Of a stretch of DNA of 64,000 bases, positions 47,815 through 57,974 are shown one piece after another. The stretch spans positions 1-64,000 of the forward strand of contig CACIKF010000005.1 in assembly GCA_902587165.1 (NCBI GenBank). Direction: 5' to 3'. A program made the position numbers and the translations under genes. This stretch comes from Puniceicoccaceae bacterium (GTDB taxonomy: Bacteria; Verrucomicrobiota; Verrucomicrobiia; Opitutales; Coraliomargaritaceae). The notes under the pieces were generated by a model, which saw only the letters and a list, made by a program, of their open reading frames with translations, made no database searches and was not told the origin of the DNA. The number at the start of each line of letters is the position of its first letter. Position 1 is the stretch's first letter.

Positions 47815-48132
47815 ATGTTTGACGAAGAATTTAGCCCCGCTAGTAATACTCTCTCTCAGACCGAAAAATTAGAGAAGTATTCCGGGGAGGTCAACTGGAG
47901 CTATCTAAAACCACATTTCAAAGCTGGCAATCTAATCTATGTGGACCCTGGCCTAGACTTAAAGGTCGCCGGGCTGGTCTTCACAAAGGATAATCAGATA
48001 CAGGTGCAGAAATGGCTACAATGCGGCGACCTCGTCCAGCCCTGCGAACTCCATGCTGAGCACTGGGAAAAAGAAAAGACCCGCTTTCAAGCTATGATCG
48101 TGCGCCCATTCATCCTCGCCCAACCCCTCTAG
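47815..48132 (+). CDS. DUF2288 family protein
   Basis: 105 residues. TEKLEKYSGEVNWSYLKPHFKAGNLIYVDPGLDLKVAGLVFTKDNQIQVQKWLQCGDL, then EHWEKEKTRFQAMIVRPFILAQP, follows the DUF2288 pattern (W..L...F..G.v..V...LDL..VA, and a terminal PWVLVQ-like end). Function unknown. The broken chrA remnant follows 16 bases later. Confidence 0.75.
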   Translation: MFDEEFSPASNTLSQTEKLEKYSGEVNWSYLKPHFKAGNLIYVDPGLDLKVAGLVFTKDNQIQVQKWLQCGDLVQPCELHAEHWEKEKTRFQAMIVRPFILAQPL

Positions 48133-48148
48133 CCAGCAAGTTTACTTT

Positions 48149-48394
48149 ATGTCGGAAACCAACAAAAACAAAGACCTAATTGAGATCTTCCTCATTTACC
48201 TACCCTTGGGCTCTCTCTGCTTCGGTGGTCCTATCACACACATGGGCTAATTTAGGTATGAATTTGTCAACCGTCACCAATGGCTGAATGACGATGTTTA
48301 TGCCGAATTACTCACCCTCTGCAAATTTGTGCCAGGCCCCTCTAGTAGCCAGTTGGGCTTCGCAATCGCATGGCTAGTCATTCTGATTAGTTAA
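48149..48394 (+). pseudogene. Remnant of a chromate transporter gene (ChrA N-terminus)
   Basis: From ATG 48149 the frame reads DLIEIFLIYLPLGSLCFGGPITHMG, then TAA, then FRYEFVNRHQWLNDDVYAELLTLCKFVPGPSSSQLGFAIA. This is the ChrA amino terminus (FGGP.aHlGyfr.EFV.r..Wl, and PGP.sSQ.gfaIG). The TAA is at a position where the family has tyrosine. After FAIA only WLVILIS and a stop remain; the rest of the gene is gone. Confidence 0.75.
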
Positions 48395-48479
48395 ATTGTT
48401 GGTTATTTATTTTAGGGCACCTATGAAAACTTAGAAATTTATCCTTGTACTATACGCATTGAGTTCCATCTTAGAAAAC

Positions 48480-49619
48480 ATGCCTACAATAGAGTACACT
48501 CGTTCATGCAAGACCCCGATCAAGCAAGGCGAATTTTGGACTGCCAAACAACGCTACGGGCACCCTATCCACGAAATTTCTTACCGAGCATGCTACAAGC
48601 CTCAGCTACCTGCCTATTTCATAAAGCGCTACGCGAAGCCCAGTCAATTGATCTACGACCCTTTTATGGGAAGGGGAACCACACTGATCGAAGCAAAGCT
48701 GCTCGGTTGCAATGTGATCGGTAATGACGTCAATCCGCTCAGCACAATTCTGACAGCCCCGCGCCTTTGCGAACAGAATGTCGAAAAGATTGCTCAACGA
48801 ATCGAACAAATCGCGCTCCCTGAGGTGGAGATCGGGGACAAGGACCTACTCGTTTTTTTCGAAGATCAAACACTCGCTGAGCTCTATGGTTGGCGTACTT
48901 ATTTTAAAGGTCGGCAAGCTACAGGTATCTTTGACGAAGTTGACGCTTGGCTTCAAATGACAGCCTGCAATCGCCTGACGGGACATTCAAAAGGCTTTTT
49001 CTCAGTCTACACATTACCTCCCAATCAAGCTACCACACTCAACGCTCAGCGTAAGATTAATGCTAAACGAAGTCAAAAACCAGAGTATCGAAATACGAAG
49101 GAACTGATTCTAAAAAAGTCGAAAAGCCTACTGCGACAGAAGCTGCCCAAGAATTACAACGCGACCACATCGACACTACTTTGCCGTTCAGCTGATGCCA
49201 CGCCTGAAATCCAAAACGAGTCCGTACATCTGATCGTGACCTCGCCCCCTTTCCTCAATATCGTCAACTATGTTGGCGACAACTGGCTGCGTAACTGGTT
49301 CTGCCAGTGTAAACCCGAGCCAGGAAAGCTCTGGCAAGTACGCAAACTGGAAGACTGGACAGATAAGATGAGTGCTTCGCTCAAAGAAATGAGCCGCGTG
49401 CTCAAGCCTGAAGGTCGAATCGCCCTAGAAGTGGGCGAAGTGCGCAAGGGTAAGCTCAAGCTAGAAGAGCAGATCATTCTCGCTGGGAAAGCAGTTGGCC
49501 TTAAAGTTGAATATACTCTGATTAATAAGCAGACCTTCGCCAAAACTGCCAACTGTTGGGGTGTGCGTAATAACACACTCGGTACGAACAGCAATCGAAT
49601 CGTTATCTTTCGAAAATAA
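48480..49619 (+). CDS. DNA (N4/N6) methyltransferase-like, permuted motifs
   Basis: 379 residues from ATG 48480 (48459 possible). LIYDPFMGRGTTLIEAKLLGCNVIGNDVNPLS (AdoMet-binding, near residue 70) precedes LIVTSPPFLNIVNYVGDNWLRNWF (the catalytic SPPY-type loop, near 265), with MSRVLKPEGRIALEVGE after it. The order differs from the usual beta-class order, in which the catalytic motif comes first. No restriction enzyme gene is adjacent, so it is likely an orphan methylase acting on DNA or another nucleic acid. It lies just after decayed genes. Confidence 0.75.
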   Translation: MPTIEYTRSCKTPIKQGEFWTAKQRYGHPIHEISYRACYKPQLPAYFIKRYAKPSQLIYDPFMGRGTTLIEAKLLGCNVIGNDVNPLSTILTAPRLCEQNVEKIAQRIEQIALPEVEIGDKDLLVFFEDQTLAELYGWRTYFKGRQATGIFDEVDAWLQMTACNRLTGHSKGFFSVYTLPPNQATTLNAQRKINAKRSQKPEYRNTKELILKKSKSLLRQKLPKNYNATTSTLLCRSADATPEIQNESVHLIVTSPPFLNIVNYVGDNWLRNWFCQCKPEPGKLWQVRKLEDWTDKMSASLKEMSRVLKPEGRIALEVGEVRKGKLKLEEQIILAGKAVGLKVEYTLINKQTFAKTANCWGVRNNTLGTNSNRIVIFRK

Positions 49620-49679
49620 ACAGCGTTCTACTTAATAAAGTTCAAAGTCTGCTAATTAGTATTTTTGGTTGAAATGGCC

Positions 49680-51080
<1,401 letters not shown>

Positions 51081-51122
51081 GATATAAATGTAGGATCAAT
51101 ACGCTGAATATATGATTCAGGG

Positions 51123-52475
51123 TCAACTGTGAATTACATCCAATTCCTTACTTGCCGCGATTTCTATGACTTTAATCGCTTTGGCAACCTGCAAGTCATC
51201 CTTTCCCTCGACCAAGAGCCTGAGTTTCGACTCAGTGCCTGAGTAGCGGACGAGCACACGGCCTTCGTCACCCAAATCTTGTTCCGTCGCTTTAATGACT
51301 GACTGGAAGTACTTCAGCTCAACAAGCGGTCGCTTTTCGGCGACTCTGAGGTTTGTTGCTGATTGCGGAAAAAGCGTGATCTCTTTTCGTAGTTCCGAGA
51401 GGGCTTTGCCCGTCGTGCACATCAATTCAATGATCTTAACAGCTGCCAGTAAACCATCTCCGGTCGTTGCATAGTCTGAAAAGATAATGTGCCCAGAAGA
51501 TTCTCCACCAATATTCGCGCCCAACTCACGCATACGGTTGGCCACATTCCGGTCACCTACGTCGACTCGATCCACCTGTCCACCTGCATCGCGCACGGCG
51601 TGGTCTAGCCCCAAATTACTGTGAATTGTAGAAACCAAAGTGCCTGACTTTAAAGTGTCGGCATTAAGCGCGTAACGACCAAATAAAGCTAAGATGATAT
51701 CACCGTCTACAATGGTGCCGCCTTCATCACAAACTACAAGCCGATCACCATCACCATCGTGCGCAATACCTATGTGGGCTTTATGCTTGAGAACCGCTTC
51801 GGCCAGCTGAGCAGGGCACTCGCTTCCGACGCCATCGTTTATATTCAGCCCATCAGGCTTGTCCCCAATCAAGAGTAATTCAGCTCCCCAACACTGAAAG
51901 ACTGCAGGTGTTGTCTTCACTGTGGCTCCGTTAGCCAAATCTAACACGACACGCCAGTCAGAAAGAGAATCCTGGTCCATTAAAGACCTCAGGTAATTGA
52001 TATAGGAACCAGAAGCATCCAAGGGATGGAACTTAGCTGAAGGCAGGTTTACAGGTGGCTCAGGCTCATTATCGATAAGTGACTCGATTAAGCTCTCTTG
52101 CGCCACGTCTAACTTATGAGCGCAATGGTCGAAGAGTTTGATGCCATTATCGCATGAAGGATTGTGGGAAGCCGTGATCGCGATACCGAGGTCTGCATGC
52201 TGATCTATTACAGATCTGGCAATTGCTGGTGTGGGTACAACGCTCGCATCATGAACATGTACCTCATGGCGATTTAGCCCTGAAATGAGAGCGTCACTTA
52301 AGGCGACCCCACTCGCACGGGTATCTCGTCCAATGACAACAGTAGACGTTTTTCCGAAGCGAATTTTAGTCAGGTAATTTCCGAGGGCACAGCCGAGCCG
52401 GTAGGCAAATTGCGGGCAAATCAATGAATCTCCAAAGCGCCCTCTTATACCGTCCGTTCCGAAATATTTAGCCAT
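51123..52475 (-). CDS. glmM: Phosphoglucosamine mutase
   Basis: 450 residues. KYFGTDGIRGRFGD at the N-terminus, TASHNPSCDNGIKLFD with the phosphorylated serine (near residue 100), DGDGDRLVVCDEGG metal loop and VRYSGTESKLRLLVEG phosphate-binding loop. It makes glucosamine 1-phosphate for peptidoglycan and lipid A. Starts eight bases after the trpD stop. Confidence 0.97.
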   Translation of the reverse strand: MAKYFGTDGIRGRFGDSLICPQFAYRLGCALGNYLTKIRFGKTSTVVIGRDTRASGVALSDALISGLNRHEVHVHDASVVPTPAIARSVIDQHADLGIAITASHNPSCDNGIKLFDHCAHKLDVAQESLIESLIDNEPEPPVNLPSAKFHPLDASGSYINYLRSLMDQDSLSDWRVVLDLANGATVKTTPAVFQCWGAELLLIGDKPDGLNINDGVGSECPAQLAEAVLKHKAHIGIAHDGDGDRLVVCDEGGTIVDGDIILALFGRYALNADTLKSGTLVSTIHSNLGLDHAVRDAGGQVDRVDVGDRNVANRMRELGANIGGESSGHIIFSDYATTGDGLLAAVKIIELMCTTGKALSELRKEITLFPQSATNLRVAEKRPLVELKYFQSVIKATEQDLGDEGRVLVRYSGTESKLRLLVEGKDDLQVAKAIKVIEIAASKELDVIHS

Positions 52476-52483
52476 AAATAATG

Positions 52484-53542
52484 TTACTTATCTGAATAAA
52501 AAGACTTAGCTTTTTTCAGCCACTGACCTGCTCGACCTGACTTTAAAAGTTCGCGGGCAAGCTCGACTCCTGAGCTCAAATCATCGCTGCGACCAGCGAT
52601 CCAAAAAGCAGCACCTGCGTTAAACAGTATGCTATTAATCAAGCCCTCCGAAACCTCTTCGTGTTGACCATTGAAAATTAAGTTCAAAATTCTAATATTC
52701 TTGTCGACATTTCCGCCGCTGAGAGAATCAAGGCTGCAATTCGTCAAGCCTGCCTCCTTTACTGTCAAATCGCCGAGGCGACCGCGAAAAGAACCGAAAC
52801 CAGCGACATGATTCCTTCCCACGCAGCTAAGCTCATCTAGGTTCAAGCCCTCCGCAGGTGTGCAGTGTGCCACCAATCCTGCCTTCAGTCCGATTTCATC
52901 GAGAGCACCCGCAATTGGTTCGACCCAAGCTTGAGCAAACACACCCATCAGTTGATAAGCTGGACGACCAGGATTAATCAGTGGCCCCAGTAGATTAAAA
53001 ATAGAACGGCGCTGCTGCTCAGCCAGTGCCTTACGCACGGGCATAATTTCCTTAAAAGCTGGGTGAAATGCAGGAGCAAAAAAGAAACAAAAATTCAACT
53101 CTTTGAGAGACTCACGAAGAACCTCATGCGAGGCATCGAGGCGAATACCTAAGCCCTCGATCAGATCAGCGCTGCCGCACTTAGAAGTAATTGATCGGTT
53201 CCCATGCTTGAAAACAGGGACGCCTTCCGCCGCAATGATAAATGAAACCGCTGTCGAAATGTTAAATGTGCTCGAACCATCCCCACCTGTTCCGCAAACA
53301 TCAATCGCTTGAGATGCCCATGCTTCAACACCAGGGTCTAGTGCTAGTTTGCGAAAAGCGGCAGCAAAGGCAGCCACCTCGGTAGCGGTTTCGCCTTTAT
53401 CAGAAAGCGCTATCAAAAATGCTTGTTTCGCCGCTAAGTCTACCTGCGGGGAGGCCATCAAAGAAGCGGCAACTACTGCTTGCCCTGAGTTGAGGTCTTC
53501 TTTGTCTAGGAGGGTATTTGTAAGCTGTTCGATTTCTTTCAT
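52484..53542 (-). CDS. trpD: Anthranilate phosphoribosyltransferase
   Basis: 352 residues. It joins anthranilate with PRPP. DVCGTGGDGSSTFNISTAVSFIIA, KHGNRSITSKCGSADLIEGLGIRLD, and the FNLLGPLINPGRP motif are diagnostic. No other trp gene is adjacent; it heads the trpD-glmM-TPR unit. Confidence 0.96.
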   Translation of the reverse strand: MKEIEQLTNTLLDKEDLNSGQAVVAASLMASPQVDLAAKQAFLIALSDKGETATEVAAFAAAFRKLALDPGVEAWASQAIDVCGTGGDGSSTFNISTAVSFIIAAEGVPVFKHGNRSITSKCGSADLIEGLGIRLDASHEVLRESLKELNFCFFFAPAFHPAFKEIMPVRKALAEQQRRSIFNLLGPLINPGRPAYQLMGVFAQAWVEPIAGALDEIGLKAGLVAHCTPAEGLNLDELSCVGRNHVAGFGSFRGRLGDLTVKEAGLTNCSLDSLSGGNVDKNIRILNLIFNGQHEEVSEGLINSILFNAGAAFWIAGRSDDLSSGVELARELLKSGRAGQWLKKAKSFYSDK

Positions 53543-53673
53543 GTGGGTTATTTACAGGGAAAACGTTCAAAGGTTCTGCACAAGCAAAATCTATTTCAAC
53601 GAATTTCAAGGATATGCGAAATAGATACTTTTTCTTGCTTTCCATTAAACCCGCATCAGCTAGCGTGCGAATT

Positions 53674-54699
53674 ATGCTATTTCGACTTTGTCTTTTAACA
53701 TTATGCAGCACATTGTTAACTAAACAATCTACGGCGGTCGACATACCAGCTGAACTCAAGCACTCAGATAAAGGGGTCGAATCAACCAATTTGAGTTACG
53801 GACATGCCATTATTCTAGGTATTGTCGAAGGAGTCACAGAATACTTACCTGTATCTTCCACAGGGCACCTCATATTAACAAATGCTGCCCTCGGCTTAGA
53901 TAAAAATACGCCAATCCGTGATACAGAGGGAGCGTGGATTCTAGTGCAAGATGACAAAAGAGTGGAAGCCCGACCTTACACAGTTGGCGAAGCCGCTTAT
54001 GCCTATGTCATTGTGATTCAAGCAGGCGCCATCGCAGCAGTGATACTGATTTATTGGCAGACAATCTTGCAGATTTTGCTTGGTTGCTTAGGCCAAAATC
54101 CGCAAGGCCGCAAACTGGCAATCAATCTAATCTTCGCTTTTCTACCAGCAGCCATCGCTGGATTACTACTCGATGATTGGATCGAAGCCAAACTAGGTAA
54201 TAATATCAAAGCAGTGGCTGGAGCGCTCATTGTGGGTGCAGTGATCATGCTAATCGTAGAAAAATGGCGTAAGCATGGCCAAAAAGGTGTCACCAGCCCA
54301 GAAGATGGTCCCAGAATACACGACCTCTCGATTCGCCAATCAGTCATGATCGGCTTCTTTCAATGCCTTGCAATGTGGCCAGGAACGAGTCGCTCAATGG
54401 CAACGATCGTGGGTGGTTATTTGGCAGGACTGTCACCCAAGAATGCGGCAGAATTCAGTTTTTTACTTGGACTTATTACGCTAACTGCTGCCTCTGGATA
54501 TAAAATAATGACGGATGGATCGCATATGATTCGTGCCCTTGAGATCGGGCCTCTACTTGTCGGCTGCCTAGTTGCATTTATCTCATCTGCGCTCGCAGTC
54601 AAGTGGCTGGTTGGCTATCTAAGTCGACACGGTCTCTCTCTATTTGCGTGGTATCGAATCGCACTGGCGATTACAGTCCTACTCGTGCTTAGTAGATAA
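53674..54699 (+). CDS. uppP: Undecaprenyl-diphosphatase
   Basis: 341 residues from ATG 53674; an ATG at 53614 would add 20. GIVEGVTEYLPVSSTGHLILTNAALG and MWPGTSRSMATIVGGYLAGLSPKNAAEFSFLLG are the two catalytic motifs of BacA/UppP. It recycles the undecaprenyl carrier lipid for cell-wall and exopolysaccharide synthesis. It is longer than the usual 270 because of an N-terminal signal-like extension (LFRLCLLTLCSTLLTKQSTAVD) and an insertion of about 35 residues after the first motif (NTPIRDTEGAWILVQDDKRVEARPYTVGEA). Confidence 0.93.
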   Translation: MLFRLCLLTLCSTLLTKQSTAVDIPAELKHSDKGVESTNLSYGHAIILGIVEGVTEYLPVSSTGHLILTNAALGLDKNTPIRDTEGAWILVQDDKRVEARPYTVGEAAYAYVIVIQAGAIAAVILIYWQTILQILLGCLGQNPQGRKLAINLIFAFLPAAIAGLLLDDWIEAKLGNNIKAVAGALIVGAVIMLIVEKWRKHGQKGVTSPEDGPRIHDLSIRQSVMIGFFQCLAMWPGTSRSMATIVGGYLAGLSPKNAAEFSFLLGLITLTAASGYKIMTDGSHMIRALEIGPLLVGCLVAFISSALAVKWLVGYLSRHGLSLFAWYRIALAITVLLVLSR

Positions 54700-54913
54700 A
54701 CCTTAATTTCATAGTTGTAGACCACATGAAAAGGTCAGGCAATCGGACTGAAACTAATAATTGGTAAATCCCGCAATATTGGAAGGGCTTGCAATTTCAC
54801 GACTAGCTAACAGTTAGGTGTTGCTACAAGTACCAGCACCTAATAGTCTTCCTAAGATACAAATAGCCCAACTGCTTCGGGGTATTGATCCTATTTTTAT
54901 TATACGCATTGGA

Positions 54914-57235
54914 TTATGACTTACTTTCTAACTCAGTCTCAATATCTCCGACCAACTCCTCATCAAGATCTTCTTCTTGATTAATATAGTAATCTTGATA
55001 CGCCTTATCTGTGTAATTCGAATAATAGTAACTAGATAGCGTACTTGTTATATTATTGAGAATCGCACCATACACGGGTGTATTCGACTCCCAAAGTCGA
55101 CGGACATTTAGCACGGCAGTCTTCCGTTTAACCGTGTTAAACTTGATCACATATATAATACCGTCTACCAATGGCAATAAGTTCAGGGCATCACTGACCG
55201 CCGCTAGTGGTGGCGAGTCGACCACTATCCGGTCGTAACGATCGCGCAAGACGGCGAACATTGCTTCAAACTGTGCACTGTTCAGAACCTGCGTCGGATT
55301 CTTGGACTTTCCCCCTGTGGACAAGACATCCAAATTAGGATAAACTTCTTTGACAATGACCTCCTCCAAGCTGACTTCCTTTTCAACATAATCGAGAAGA
55401 CCAAGGTCATTTTCAATCTGAAGCGAACGCGCCACATTGGGCAGACGTAAATCACAATCGAGAAGCAGCGTCTTCTCCCCGTGGTTTGCGAAGGTGAGCG
55501 AAAGATTAGAACTCACAAACGACTTACCCTCACCAGGAACCGTGCTTGTCGTCAGAATGATTTTAGCATTCTTACTCTGATCGCTTAGTTTGAGTGCCGA
55601 GTGAATCGAACGGAAAGTTTCAGTCACATGGCGATCCACATTCGAAGCCACCGCCTGCGCCTTTGTGCTAGTATCCAGTTTCTTAATACGTGGGATCACT
55701 CCCAACATCGGTAAGCCAATCGTGCCCTCAATATCAAAGGCGCTTTTAACCCGATCATCGAGAAAAGCGACTGCAAAGATAAGTCCTACCCCAAGAGCGA
55801 TGCCACCAAAGAAGCCTGCCGCCAAATTCAAAACGACATTAGGCGAGGAAGGCTGGTCTGCCCGCGGAGGAAAAGCTTCGTCCACAATACGTGCATTAGG
55901 ATTCTTAAGGTTTACCTGAGCCTTTTCCGTAGTCATGCGCTGGTTGAGTGCTTGGAAAAAGCTTTGTTGGACTTCTAAGTCTCGAAGAAGTGAATTAAAC
56001 TCAATCCTAGTTTTACCCAATTCTATGAGCTCTTTCTCCTTCTCAGCTAGTCTCAGACTAGCCACATCGAAATTACTCTTAGATTCTGAATATCCAGCGT
56101 AAATTTTATCGACTGAATTTTGCACCGCTAGTTCGAGTTCTAATTCACCCTCCTGAAGGGTCTGTAAAAGCTGAATCATAGCAGGGTGCTTGTCCCGGTA
56201 GCGCTTACTTAAGGAGGAGATACTAATGCGCGTGCCAGATACTTGCTGCAATAAATTAGCAACTCGTGGTTGTTCGGCTATGAATGGAAGCTCCCAAAGT
56301 TCTCTCCCTTCTAGACGATACGTTTCAATTTGATCCCACTTGGTCTGAAAATTATCATAGATATTCTTGTTGGTAAGCTCTATCTCGTTCAGGCGCGCAA
56401 GTTGAGCTGCTGCGATGTTTTCATCACTTTGGAGTGAAACCGCATTATTTTGCTCACGATATTCCGCCAATTTTAACTCAAGCTCTTCAACCCGATCTTT
56501 CTGCTGGTCCGCTCGAATACGCAGATCTTCAACCGCTTTCATGGAGCCATCAATGTTCAGCTTTAGATTGTAGTCGATAAACTCTTTCGCAAATAGATTA
56601 GACACCTCGGCTGCCACAATGGGATCAGGGTGAGAAAAAGCGAAGTTGACCATGAGACTCATGCGCCGTGGAACTATCCTCCGGTTCTTTGCCAAAATCT
56701 CGAGCGGCGTCAGTGGCCCACTCAAGCTGAGTGTATCCGTGTAAGGAGCCATAAAGCGCAAACGCAACTCGTCCTGCAAGCGTTGCTCCACACCTTTAAT
56801 AATAGATAGGCTCTCCATTACGCTAATCTGCGTATTTAAATCTTCCGCGCTGAGGATCTGGTTTTGCTCCATTTCCGCGCCCTGCCCCATGACCCCGAGC
56901 GCGGATGCATCATCGCGAAAAAGCTGCACCTGCGAAACCGCAGTGTAGACTTTGGTCTTATTGAAAGTATACAAAATAGACCCAGAAAATATAATGAAAA
57001 GTGTGACGATCAAATACCAGATGCGCTCACGAAACATTAATAAATAATCCTTAAAAGAACGTTGAGGGCCAGCTCCACCGCCACCATCTCCATAGCCACC
57101 ACCATAACCATAATTACTGCCTCCATAGCCATAATTACTGCCGCCATAGCCACCTCCGCCACCATAGCCATAGCTCGATCCGCCATATCCACCTGAATTT
57201 GGATCTGGAGCGCCTCTGATGTAATCATTCTTCAT
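54914..57235 (-). CDS. Wzc-like exopolysaccharide tyrosine kinase/co-polymerase
   Basis: 773 residues. A Gly/Tyr-rich N-terminus of about 50 residues (GGSNYGYGGSNYGYGGGYGD) precedes a membrane segment (WYLIVTLFIIFSGSILYTF), a Wzz-type periplasmic coiled coil, a second membrane segment near residue 470, then the BY-kinase: P-loop TSTVPGEGKSF near 565, Walker A' LLLDCDLRLP, Walker B DRIVVDSPPLAAVSD. The C-terminal SSYYYSNYTDKAYQDYYINQ is the usual autophosphorylated tyrosine cluster. It controls chain length and export of a polysaccharide together with the Wza-like protein upstream. Confidence 0.9.
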   Translation of the reverse strand: MKNDYIRGAPDPNSGGYGGSSYGYGGGGGYGGSNYGYGGSNYGYGGGYGDGGGGAGPQRSFKDYLLMFRERIWYLIVTLFIIFSGSILYTFNKTKVYTAVSQVQLFRDDASALGVMGQGAEMEQNQILSAEDLNTQISVMESLSIIKGVEQRLQDELRLRFMAPYTDTLSLSGPLTPLEILAKNRRIVPRRMSLMVNFAFSHPDPIVAAEVSNLFAKEFIDYNLKLNIDGSMKAVEDLRIRADQQKDRVEELELKLAEYREQNNAVSLQSDENIAAAQLARLNEIELTNKNIYDNFQTKWDQIETYRLEGRELWELPFIAEQPRVANLLQQVSGTRISISSLSKRYRDKHPAMIQLLQTLQEGELELELAVQNSVDKIYAGYSESKSNFDVASLRLAEKEKELIELGKTRIEFNSLLRDLEVQQSFFQALNQRMTTEKAQVNLKNPNARIVDEAFPPRADQPSSPNVVLNLAAGFFGGIALGVGLIFAVAFLDDRVKSAFDIEGTIGLPMLGVIPRIKKLDTSTKAQAVASNVDRHVTETFRSIHSALKLSDQSKNAKIILTTSTVPGEGKSFVSSNLSLTFANHGEKTLLLDCDLRLPNVARSLQIENDLGLLDYVEKEVSLEEVIVKEVYPNLDVLSTGGKSKNPTQVLNSAQFEAMFAVLRDRYDRIVVDSPPLAAVSDALNLLPLVDGIIYVIKFNTVKRKTAVLNVRRLWESNTPVYGAILNNITSTLSSYYYSNYTDKAYQDYYINQEEDLDEELVGDIETELESKS

Positions 57236-57248
57236 ATATGGAAAAGGG

Positions 57249-57911
57249 TTAGATTATACGCTCGGGAACCCAAATGGTATCGCCTTCCTTGAGTATGATA
57301 TCTTTAGAGTTGGGATCTTGAATGATCCGGCTAAAATTAACTTCCATTTGACGAGCTCGACCGTCCTCTTCAACCCGCTTAATAGTAATTGACTTTGGAT
57401 TTCCCAATCGACTCACGCCACTCACACTCGCCAAGGCTTCAATCAAGGTCAAATCTCTGTCTGGTGGAATAGGGACGACCCCTGGATTGTTTACTGAGCC
57501 CAGTATGTGAATCACTTTCGGCGAAAACTCTACGACAAGAAGGGAAATTTGGGGATCGACCAAATAATCTCGGTTATAAAGATCTGTGATCAAAGCTTGC
57601 GCTTCGCCTGCAGTCATCCCAGCTACTTTTACCTTACCAATGAGTGCGAGTGCGACCGATCCATCTCCTTGTATTCGGACGCTCTTATTAAGATCGAGCT
57701 CTTGAAAGACTTCTACTGTAATTACATCCGATGGTTTTAGAATATAGTTTTCTCCCACAACAATTCCAACGCCTCCTACACTGCTGGAGGAAGCAGATCC
57801 AGAGTTCAAAGAGGCGCCGCCATTACCACTCTCACCACCCGATTCCTGGGCTTGCAAAAATAGGGTCGAAATGAAAAAACAAAGTGCGGTGAGTAAGGAA
57901 AGCTGCTTCAT
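57249..57911 (-). CDS. Wza-like polysaccharide export protein (SLBB domain)
   Basis: 220 residues with a signal peptide (MKQLSLLTALCFFISTLFLQAQ; no lipobox). ENYILKPSDVITVEVFQELDLNKSVRIQGDGSVALALIGKVKVAGMTAGEAQALI is the Poly_export domain, and VIHILGSVNNPGVVPIPPDRDLTLIEALASVSGVSRLGNPKSITIKRV the SLBB repeat. It is shorter than Wza (one SLBB repeat, no C-terminal helix), so it needs an outer-membrane partner, probably the beta-barrel encoded upstream. Its start is preceded by a terminator-like hairpin. Confidence 0.9.
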   Translation of the reverse strand: MKQLSLLTALCFFISTLFLQAQESGGESGNGGASLNSGSASSSSVGGVGIVVGENYILKPSDVITVEVFQELDLNKSVRIQGDGSVALALIGKVKVAGMTAGEAQALITDLYNRDYLVDPQISLLVVEFSPKVIHILGSVNNPGVVPIPPDRDLTLIEALASVSGVSRLGNPKSITIKRVEEDGRARQMEVNFSRIIQDPNSKDIILKEGDTIWVPERII

Positions 57912-57917
57912 GATGAA

Positions 57918-57943
57918 AAAATGCCTCAGGCAAGAGGCATTTT
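57918..57943 (-). terminator. Hairpin-T run directly before the Wza-like gene
   Basis: On the minus strand AAAATGCCTC and GAGGCATTTT form a ten-pair stem with a six-base loop followed by more T, ending seven bases before the Wza-like ATG. It would end the beta-barrel transcript or act as an attenuator for the export genes. Confidence 0.65.
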
Positions 57944-57974
57944 GACCAATAATAAGGGGGAAAGTTGCAGAATA

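Noticed and set aside
57060-57185. CRISPR or satellite repeat
   Set aside because: The short repeats encode the Gly/Tyr-rich tail of the kinase and stay in frame.
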